Assembly (NCBI GenBank): GCA_021850085.1
Contig: JAJZRZ010000113.1
Coordinates: forward strand, 1-5,936
Direction of reading: 5' to 3'
Origin: Actinomycetes bacterium
GTDB taxonomy: Bacteria; Actinomycetota; Coriobacteriia; Anaerosomatales; Anaerosomataceae
DNA: 5,936 bases
This document shows positions 1 through 4,904 of the stretch, piece after piece. Made by a program: the position numbers and the translations under genes. The first letter of the stretch is position 1; every line of letters begins with the position of its first letter. The notes beneath the pieces are model-generated. The model made no database searches. It was given only the letters and a program-made list of their open reading frames with translations, and was not told where the DNA came from.

Positions 1-109
1 CCAGGCCCCGGGCGAGATACGAGCGGTGCAGGTCGGAGGCGACGCGTTCGGCTCCGCCGCCGATGTCGGCGGCGGAGACCTGCAGGATCCGGATGGAAGA
101 AGCGGTCAA
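1..109 (-). CDS. Glycosyltransferase, family 4-like (N-terminal fragment, runs off left edge)
   Basis: Only the first 36 codons are in the window, read leftward from a TTG at 109-107. The peptide starts LTASSIRILQVSAADIGGGA and continues with ERVASDLHRSYLARGL. A short beta strand followed by a GGGAE-type glycine loop and an amphipathic helix is typical of the N-terminal Rossmann half of GT-B fold glycosyltransferases of family 4, which transfer sugars from nucleotide-sugar donors onto lipid-linked or polysaccharide acceptors. The start is supported by GGAGG at 119-115 on the minus strand, five bases from the TTG; I saw no ATG or GTG in frame closer to it. The donor and C-terminal domain are outside the window, so the substrate is unknown. 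The gene is divergent from the glycosyltransferase at 291, suggesting a surface glycan locus to the left. Confidence 0.72.
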   Translation of the reverse strand, partial: MTASSIRILQVSAADIGGGAERVASDLHRSYLARGL

Positions 110-290
110 GCGGTCCTCCGCGAGCGTGGGGCTGACAGGTATCTCGAAAAGCGCGTCGCTGCTTCGGTATGATAGCTCCTGGCCCCGTCGGCGGCTTTCC
201 CTGCTCGCCCGAAGGGGTCACGGCCAACCCATGGAGCAGGTCAGGGTGGCTGCTGGAATCGCAGACTGAGGCACACGGCGAAGGCGAGTC
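110..290. other. Divergent intergenic region between two glycosyltransferase genes
   Basis: The starts of the two divergent genes leave about 180 bases that should hold both promoters. A TATGAT at 168-173 (ATGATA on the other strand) could be a -10 box on either strand, but neither side has a convincing -35 at 16-18 bases. An inverted repeat CCTGCTC (200-206) / GAGCAGG (234-240) encloses a smaller one, GGGT (215-218) / ACCC (227-230), so a leader hairpin or operator is possible. An open frame across 63-269 has no protein-like features and overlaps the minus-strand gene; I do not call it a gene. Confidence 0.35.
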
Positions 291-1259
291 ATGAGAACAG
301 CCGTTCTGATCCCCTGTCATAACGAACGCGCCAGCGTGGCGAAGGTGGTCGCCGATTATCGGCGGTTGCTCCCGGACGCGGTCATCTACGTCTACGACAA
401 CAATTCCAGCGACGGGACTGCCGAAGCGGCGGCGGCCGCAGGAGCCGTGGTCGTGCCCGAATACCGTCAGGGCAAAGGGTTCGTCGTCCGCTCGATGTTC
501 CGCGACGTCGACGCGGACGTGTATCTGATGGTGGACGGTGACGACACCTATGAAGCCGAGGACGTCGCGGCGCTCGTCGGTCCCATCGTGGACGGCCGGG
601 CCGACATGGTCGTGGGCGATCGGCTTGCCGGCGGGTACCTGGAGAAGAACACCAGGCCTCTTCACGGCTTCGGCAATCGCTTGGTGCGCTGGATGATCAA
701 CCGGATATTCCGGGCTCGGCTGGCCGACATCATGTCCGGCGCGCGCGCGTTCTCGCGTTCGTTCGTCCGAGGTTTCCCCGTGACCTCCGGCGGTTTCGAG
801 GTGGAGACGGAGATGACGATCCACGCGCTCGACAAGCGCTTCCTCATCGCCGAGAGCCCGGTGGCCTACCGCGAGCGCGGGGAGGGCAGCGTCTCGAAGC
901 TCTCGACCGTCCGGGACGGTCTCCGTGTCCTGAAGACCATCGTCGCTCTGTTCAAGGACTTCCGCCCGCTGCTGTTCTCGGCGCTCGTGGCCACGGCGCT
1001 GTTCCTTGGCGCGCTCGCGCTGTTCATCGCTCCGCTGGAGGAGTACATCGCCACGGGCTTCGTCCGGAAGATCCCGTCGCTGATCGTTGCGATGGCGTTG
1101 GGAACGAGCGCGCTGCTTTCACTTGTCACGGGGACGATCCTGGACTCCATCCGCAAGCAGTCGCGCATGCTGTACGAACTGGAGCTCACCGCGCAGCGGG
1201 CACGCTGCGCGCCGGATCTTGATGCCGGCGTCGACCGGGAGGGACGGCAGCGGCCGTAG
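291..1259 (+). CDS. Family 2 glycosyltransferase, dolichol/polyprenyl-phosphate sugar synthase-like, with two C-terminal membrane segments
   Basis: A 322-residue GT-A fold enzyme expected to move a sugar from a nucleotide donor to a polyprenyl phosphate at the inner face of the membrane, supplying lipid-linked sugars for glycan assembly or protein glycosylation. The catalytic domain covers about residues 1-215. It shows the N-terminal VLIPCHNE strand, DNNSSDGT at 36-43 for nucleotide binding, QGKG at 60-63, the metal-binding DGDD at 82-85, GDRL at 109-112, SGARAFSR at 149-156 and GFEVETEM at 168-175. This order matches DPM1/DPG-synthase-like GT2 proteins. Two hydrophobic segments at about 226-247 and 261-284 form a hairpin anchor seen in part of this family. 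A modest ribosome site, AAGGCGAG at 281-288, precedes the ATG. The last 20 or so residues are polar and unremarkable. The acceptor and sugar cannot be told from sequence. Confidence 0.9.
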   Translation: MRTAVLIPCHNERASVAKVVADYRRLLPDAVIYVYDNNSSDGTAEAAAAAGAVVVPEYRQGKGFVVRSMFRDVDADVYLMVDGDDTYEAEDVAALVGPIVDGRADMVVGDRLAGGYLEKNTRPLHGFGNRLVRWMINRIFRARLADIMSGARAFSRSFVRGFPVTSGGFEVETEMTIHALDKRFLIAESPVAYRERGEGSVSKLSTVRDGLRVLKTIVALFKDFRPLLFSALVATALFLGALALFIAPLEEYIATGFVRKIPSLIVAMALGTSALLSLVTGTILDSIRKQSRMLYELELTAQRARCAPDLDAGVDREGRQRP

Positions 1260-1347
1260 CGACCCAGAGCGCCATTGGCTCCGGGTTCCCCATCTCGGCA
1301 CTCATCTTGCTTCAGGGTTCGGTGCGTGGCCTCTCGCTCCGTGGCTG

Positions 1348-1375
1348 GTGTACACTGTGGCGCGGCTGGCCACAG
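1348..1375 (+). promoter_or_regulatory. Palindromic promoter/operator candidate upstream of the TPR gene
   Basis: A perfect 8-base palindrome GTGTACAC (1348-1355) overlaps a -10-like TACACT (1351-1356). It is followed at once by an inverted repeat CTGTGGC (1355-1361) / GCCACAG (1369-1375) with a 7-base loop. I see no good -35 at the right distance. The arrangement fits a promoter with an overlapping repressor site, or a hairpin at the start of the transcript. It lies 42 bases before the ATG of the TPR gene. The regulator is unknown. Confidence 0.35.
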
Positions 1376-1416
1376 GACGGCCGCCTACCGAGACCGACGA
1401 GAACGGGAGTGTGTCC

Positions 1417-2205
1417 ATGTCTGACGCAGGACCTCCGGTGGAGCCCACGCCGCAGCGCGAGCGAGCTCCCCAGCCTTCATCGCAGTACACCGGCATCTTC
1501 CGCGACAAAGTCGTGCGGGTGATGGCGTACGTCGCCGCAGGCTTGGTCATCGCGTTTCTCGTGACGGTCGTGAGCGCGTTGTTCACGGGCGTCCTCGTAC
1601 CATCCGGGCCGCGTACGGTGGCCGAAAAGGACATGGCGGTCGCGGCGGCGGCCATCGAGGCGGGCAGCACGGACGCCGCAGTGTGGGGCCGCTATGTGGC
1701 CACGCTCATCGCCGTGGAGCAGTACTCACGAGCCCAGGGAGTCATCGACGACGCGCGCGCCAGCCTGGATGACTCGGCCACCGCCGAGTTCACGATCGCC
1801 GAGGCGCGCCTGCACTACGCGAGGGGCCGCTACGAGGATGCCGTGGAAGCGGCCGATGCGGCGCAGAAGCAGATTAGCGAGCAGCACGAGGCGGCTCTTG
1901 CGGGTGGAGGCGAGCGGGCGCGGATTGCGCGCCTTGGCGGCTTGCACGCCAATCACGCCGCAGCCGCCCTCATCAAGGCCTATTCCTACGAGGCTCTCGG
2001 TGAATGGGGTAAGGCGATCGAACAGTTCGACGCCTATCTCGAGAGCACGCCGAGCGCCGCCGATATCCTGATCGACCGCGGTCTGGCGAAGATCGAGGCC
2101 GGCGACACGCCGGGTGCCGAGGCGGACCTGCGCTCCGCGCTCGCGTTTTTGCCCGATGACCGTGAGGCCCTCGACGGGCTTGCATCGATAGGAGTCACGC
2201 CATGA
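1417..2205 (+). CDS. Membrane-anchored tetratricopeptide repeat (TPR) protein
   Basis: A 262-residue protein with no enzymatic motif. Residues 1-34 are polar and rich in Pro, Gln and Arg. Residues 35-59 form one transmembrane helix preceded by positive residues (RDKVVR), so the rest should lie outside the cytoplasm. About 87-118, 123-152, 178-210 and 213-247 look like TPR helical hairpins, for example YARGRYEDAVEAA and YEALGEWGKAIEQFDAYL. TPR stacks bind partner proteins, so an assembly or scaffold role is likely. The frame is open back into the upstream gene, but ATG 1417 is preferred: it has GGGAG at 1405-1409 seven bases upstream, and the coding character begins there. The stop overlaps the next start as ATGA, so this gene and the propeller gene are translationally coupled and probably form a pair. 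It could instead be a general envelope protein with no link to the cytochromes. Confidence 0.85.
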   Translation: MSDAGPPVEPTPQRERAPQPSSQYTGIFRDKVVRVMAYVAAGLVIAFLVTVVSALFTGVLVPSGPRTVAEKDMAVAAAAIEAGSTDAAVWGRYVATLIAVEQYSRAQGVIDDARASLDDSATAEFTIAEARLHYARGRYEDAVEAADAAQKQISEQHEAALAGGGERARIARLGGLHANHAAAALIKAYSYEALGEWGKAIEQFDAYLESTPSAADILIDRGLAKIEAGDTPGAEADLRSALAFLPDDREALDGLASIGVTP

Positions 2206-3485
2206 GTCGCACCACCCGTCCCGAGGAGTCCGCCGCCGCCGTCCGTTCCCGGCGCGGGCGCAGGACACTGACCGTCATCCTCATCCTGCTGCTCCTGACG
2301 CTCGCGCTCGCGGTGAACCTGCTCGTCAGGCTGATCACCCCGGCCGGTCTTCCTGGTCGTGACGCCGATCTCGGCGGTCTGGAATGGGTGCGCTCCATCT
2401 ACGGTATGAGCGACGCGCCCGAAGATCAGCTCAGCCGCGCCCAGGCGGCCGTGCCTGACAGCGGCGGCCAGCTGTGGGTGACCGACGGCGAGCAGGGGAC
2501 GATCATGCGCTTCACGCCTGACGGCCAGTTCCAAGACTCTTTCAGCGGACCGGCGGACGCGCCGCTGCTGACCCCCTCGCGCATGGCGTTCGGCCCGGAC
2601 GGGCTCCTCTACGTCTGCGAGACCACGAGCGACGCCATCCGGGTGTTGGACCGGGGAGGCAACGAGGCGGGCTCGTTCAACATCCCCGAACCCGTTTCAG
2701 TCGCGGTCAGCGATGATCGCATCGTGGTCGGCGCCGTGGCCGGGTTTGCCATCCTCGACAAGCAGGGGCAGCCGATCAAGATCGTCGGCAGCCGCGGTAA
2801 GGGCGAGCAGGAGTTCGATTACGTGCATGGCGTGGCCATCGGCGAGGACGGGAGCATCTACGTCGCCGACTCGTTCAACAACCGCCTCTCGGCGTGGGAC
2901 GGCGACGGCAACCGGCTTTGGATGGTGCGGACCGGGAAGCCGGCCAACGGCGCGGAGATGATCGACGGCAAGCTCACGGTGACCGACGCTCCGGATGCCG
3001 AGGAGGGGACGGAGAGCGGCCTGCAGCTTCCCCTGGGCATGACGCTCGACAGCGCCGGCCGCATCGTGGTCGCCGACATGTTCGACTGCACGCTGGCGGT
3101 CTTCAACGCCGAGGACGGCTCGTTCGTCGGCAAGTATGGCGCCGAGGGTGAGGATGACGGCGAGTTCTTTTATCCGGTGAGCGTGAGCTACGACCCCGGT
3201 CGCGACTGGTTCGCGGTGGCCGACAGCATCAACAACCGCGTACAGATCGTCCGCATACCAGGCTCGTCCGGTGGCGCGGAGCCTGTCTCGGCGGTCCGCC
3301 GCGCTCTGACCGGCCCGCTTCGCGCCTGCGTTCCGCCGCTGGTGCTGCTGATCGTCGTGCTGGCCGTCACACTCGTCGTGCGTTCGAGGCGTGCGCGCGC
3401 CGCTGGTCAGAAAAGTCTTAATGACTCTTCAGGAAACAGTGATTTCGATAATGCGGTGGCGTATACTGACAGGGAGTCTTTGTGA
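2202..3485 (+). CDS. NHL-repeat six-bladed beta-propeller protein with membrane segments at both ends
   Basis: A 427-residue protein. A basic N-terminus (RSRRGRR) is followed by a membrane helix at about 22-46. Six propeller blades can be traced at roughly 86-115, 124-160, 163-195, 205-243, 275-312 and 320-352. Blades 4 and 6 carry the NHL signature (IYVADSFNNRLSAWD and VADSINNRVQIV). A second helix at about 377-393 is followed by RSRRARA. By the positive-inside rule both ends are cytoplasmic and the propeller is displayed outside. NHL propellers usually act as binding platforms; no catalytic residues are evident. The start has AGGAG at 2190-2194, seven bases upstream, and overlaps the TPR stop by four bases. 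The last 24 codons, from K404, use A/T-ending codons unlike the rest. A TAATGA tandem stop lies in another frame at 3419-3424, right after an AAAA run, so the native end may be near there. Confidence 0.88.
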   Translation: MSRTTRPEESAAAVRSRRGRRTLTVILILLLLTLALAVNLLVRLITPAGLPGRDADLGGLEWVRSIYGMSDAPEDQLSRAQAAVPDSGGQLWVTDGEQGTIMRFTPDGQFQDSFSGPADAPLLTPSRMAFGPDGLLYVCETTSDAIRVLDRGGNEAGSFNIPEPVSVAVSDDRIVVGAVAGFAILDKQGQPIKIVGSRGKGEQEFDYVHGVAIGEDGSIYVADSFNNRLSAWDGDGNRLWMVRTGKPANGAEMIDGKLTVTDAPDAEEGTESGLQLPLGMTLDSAGRIVVADMFDCTLAVFNAEDGSFVGKYGAEGEDDGEFFYPVSVSYDPGRDWFAVADSINNRVQIVRIPGSSGGAEPVSAVRRALTGPLRACVPPLVLLIVVLAVTLVVRSRRARAAGQKSLNDSSGNSDFDNAVAYTDRESL

Positions 3486-3505
3486 ACCTGCAAGGATGTG
3501 AGCTG

Positions 3506-3535
3506 TTGAGCGTTCATCGGATGGTGCGCTATAGT
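3506..3535 (+). promoter_or_regulatory. Sigma-70-type promoter candidate for the hexaheme cytochrome gene
   Basis: TTGAGC at 3506-3511 and TATAGT at 3530-3535 are 18 bases apart and each matches the housekeeping consensus at four or five of six positions. The region is clearly more A/T-rich than the flanking genes. Transcription would begin near 3541-3543, giving an untranslated leader of about 85-130 bases that holds two RNA hairpins. A further -10-like TATACT at 3462-3467, inside the end of the propeller gene, has no convincing -35. Confidence 0.55.
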
Positions 3536-3556
3536 TCACGGCAAGAACAGTCCGCG

Positions 3557-3589
3557 ACCACAGGATCGGCCTTCGTGGCCGTCCGTGGT
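3557..3589 (+). promoter_or_regulatory. Bulged stem-loop in the leader of the hexaheme cytochrome mRNA
   Basis: The arms ACCAC/GTGGT (3557-3561 with 3585-3589), GGA/TCC (3563-3565 with 3582-3584) and CGGCC/GGCCG (3567-3571 with 3577-3581) stack into a 13-base-pair hairpin. Two single-base bulges on the left arm (A3562, T3566) and a five-base TTCGT loop complete it. No U-rich tail follows, so it is not a simple terminator. It may protect the 5' end or be part of a regulatory leader. GGATCG at 3563-3568 can alternatively pair with CGATCC at 3653-3658 in the next hairpin, which would allow two exclusive folds; that is inference. Confidence 0.5.
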
Positions 3590-3611
3590 ATGCGTCTGTC
3601 AGTCTGCTCAA

Positions 3612-3658
3612 GGAAGGAGGTGATCTGATGAAAAGAGCATTTCATATCACCTCGATCC
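3612..3658 (+). promoter_or_regulatory. Hairpin sequestering a full-length consensus Shine-Dalgarno sequence
   Basis: AAGGAGGTGATC at 3614-3625 is a perfect 12-base complement of the usual 16S rRNA 3' end. An ATG follows at 3628. Eight bases of it, GAGGTGAT (3617-3624), are perfectly complementary to ATCACCTC (3646-3653), which copies the anti-Shine-Dalgarno itself. Inner pairs TGA/TCA (3626-3628 with 3642-3644) and outer pairs GGA/TCC (3612-3614 with 3656-3658) can extend the stem across small internal loops. Folded, the RNA hides both the strong ribosome site and the ATG at 3628. A second site, AAGGAG at 3659-3664, and its ATG at 3670 stay free. The pairing is seen in the sequence; a switching role (temperature, ligand or ribosome controlled) is inferred. 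Confidence 0.6.
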
Positions 3659-3669
3659 AAGGAGCATCA

Positions 3670-4704
3670 ATGAAGAAGACCTTCCTCGTCGTCGCCTTGG
3701 CGGTCGCCCTGACTTTCGCTTTGGCTACCACCGCCTTCGCGACGAGCCCGAAGACCTGGAACAGCCTTGAGGACTACTACAGCTGGGGTTCGGCGAGCAC
3801 CGTGTCAGGCGCACTGCTCTCCAGCCTGGGCGCCAACCCCACCAATCCGGGCGTGCATGCCAACTACCAGGCCACCACGGCCAAGTGCGGCATCTGCCAC
3901 TCGGTCCACCGTGCGGCCGCAACGGGTGTCAAGCTCCTCAAGGCCTCCACGGCCAGCTGCACCGGTTGCCACAAGGCCGGTGCCACGACCGTCACCAACC
4001 TGTTGGTCGGTTGGCAGGGTCCGGTCGTCTCCGGCTTGGGTAGGCCGCACGGCGCCGGTCAGGACGCAAACTGCACCGCCCGCGCATGCCACATCAACAA
4101 CCCGCACGGCGTGGGTACATCCACCTACGCGATCTTCCGCGCCAAGCTGATCTTCAACGGCGTCGACGCGGTCGTCGGCCCGGCCAGCGCGAATCCGGCG
4201 AGCGGCTTCACCACGGCTCAGCTCAATGGCGCCGCCATGGGCGCTTTCGAGAAGGACGCAGTCGTTGCGGGCTACACCTGCAACCAGATCGGCTGCCATG
4301 ACGCCACGATGTTGACCGTCCTGAACCGGAACTACGCCGAGCAGCGCGACCAGATGTATCCGCACGGTGGCCCGACGGTCGCCAAGACCGGTCACCTGAG
4401 CGTCGCCGGCGCGCGTGAGGCCTCGGCCTCGTACTCCCCGGTCGCCGGCTGCGTCAGCTGCCACGACCAGAGGGACAGCATGACCACGAGCGGCTTCACG
4501 TTCCCGCACGCGCAGGTCGCGACGCCGGGCAGCACCACGAACATGGGCACCGCCGGAACCACCCGCGCTTTCCTGTGGATGGGCTATGCAGCCAACAACG
4601 CAACCGCCCTCACCGCCCTCACGGACCACGACATGAAGGCGTACGACGGTACCTGCCTCAAGTGCCACCGCAACACCGTTTCGGGTATCGGTATCAGCAA
4701 GTAA
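3670..4704 (+). CDS. Secreted multiheme c-type cytochrome, six heme sites (four CXXCH, two CX4CH)
   Basis: A 344-residue exported electron carrier. Residues 1-24 are a clear signal peptide (MKKTFLVVALAVALTF, AFA cleavage site before T25) with no later membrane segment or lipobox. Heme sites are CGICH 73-77, CTGCH 97-101, CTARACH 135-141, CNQIGCH 204-210, CVSCH 261-265 and CLKCH 329-333. The two seven-residue motifs are CX4CH, a variant known from cytochrome c3. Eight other histidines (63, 80, 127, 146, 232, 242, 280, 320) can supply distal ligands; three sit in PHG motifs (127, 146, 232). ATG 3670 is preferred because the signal peptide starts there, AAGGAG lies five bases upstream, and codons turn G/C-ending from that point. 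ATG 3628, in the same frame, would add 14 residues. The gene probably has its own promoter and terminator. Extracellular electron transfer is likely; a filament-forming cytochrome is possible but unproven. Confidence 0.9.
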   Translation: MKKTFLVVALAVALTFALATTAFATSPKTWNSLEDYYSWGSASTVSGALLSSLGANPTNPGVHANYQATTAKCGICHSVHRAAATGVKLLKASTASCTGCHKAGATTVTNLLVGWQGPVVSGLGRPHGAGQDANCTARACHINNPHGVGTSTYAIFRAKLIFNGVDAVVGPASANPASGFTTAQLNGAAMGAFEKDAVVAGYTCNQIGCHDATMLTVLNRNYAEQRDQMYPHGGPTVAKTGHLSVAGAREASASYSPVAGCVSCHDQRDSMTTSGFTFPHAQVATPGSTTNMGTAGTTRAFLWMGYAANNATALTALTDHDMKAYDGTCLKCHRNTVSGIGISK

Positions 4705-4742
4705 CACATGCGCCCGAAGAGCACCCCTCTTCACCGCGCATC

Positions 4743-4781
4743 GGAGCCGGCCCTCTCCAAGAGGGCCGGCTCCCTCGTTTC
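4743..4781 (+). terminator. Rho-independent terminator after the hexaheme cytochrome gene
   Basis: GGAGCCGGCCCTCT (4743-4756) and AGAGGGCCGGCTCC (4760-4773) form a perfect 14-base-pair, very GC-rich stem with a three-base CCA loop, followed by CTCGTTTC. The T-tract is short, but the stem is strong and sits 38 bases after the stop codon. A smaller hairpin, GAAGAG/CTCTTC (4716-4721 with 4727-4732), lies just before it. The opposite direction lacks a T-tract, so it should work only rightward. Confidence 0.85.
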
Positions 4782-4857
4782 ATGTGGCCGCCGGACCGGC
4801 TCGTCGTTGCGTCGGCACAGCGCCCGTTGTTGGCATACCAGATGCTCACACTCCTTG

Positions 4858-4866
4858 TGGTACCTT
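4858..4866 (+). promoter_or_regulatory. Extended -10 promoter candidate for the twelve-heme cytochrome gene
   Basis: TGGTACCTT reads as an extended -10 element (TGn followed by TACCTT at 4861-4866) in a locally A/T-richer stretch. It lies between the terminator and the GTG start at 4905, so the mRNA leader would be about 30 bases. No good -35 is seen 16-18 bases upstream; TTGGCA at 4830-4835 is too far away. TACCA (4836-4840) and TGGTA (4858-4862) form a spaced inverted repeat that could be an operator. Confidence 0.35.
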
Positions 4867-4904
4867 AAGTAGTCGCGAAACTCCCCGAGCGGAAAGCAGG
4901 ACAC

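Noticed and set aside
168..173. TATGAT as a -10 box for the GT2 gene
   Set aside because: The nearest -35-like element, CTGACA at 132-137, is 30 bases away, so there is no properly spaced promoter.
63..269. 68-codon open frame on the plus strand at the left edge
   Set aside because: It overlaps the minus-strand glycosyltransferase start, has Arg/Ser-rich low-information sequence and no ribosome site, and resembles a shadow frame.
1087..1416. Upstream extension of the TPR gene in the same frame
   Set aside because: It overlaps the end of the glycosyltransferase, its peptide is Arg/Trp/Cys-rich and unlike the TPR protein, and ATG 1417 has a good ribosome site.
2034..2534. Minus-strand open frame across the TPR/propeller junction
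   Set aside because: Both plus-strand genes there have recognisable repeats, good ribosome sites and coupled translation.
3466..3602. Seven-base inverted repeat CTGACAG / CTGTCAG
   Set aside because: The arms are more than 120 bases apart and overlap other elements; chance pairing is likely.
3541..3627. Cyclic dinucleotide (GEMM) riboswitch in the cytochrome leader
   Set aside because: Such switches precede cytochrome genes in Geobacter, so I looked for the conserved GCAAA-type joining segments and the GGTAGC-like arm; I found only ACGGCAAG and no matching second domain.
3805..4734. Long minus-strand open frame opposite the hexaheme cytochrome
   Set aside because: The protein is Ala/Arg/Val/Gly-rich with no domains; it is the mirror of G/C third-position bias in a real gene whose heme motifs prove the plus strand.
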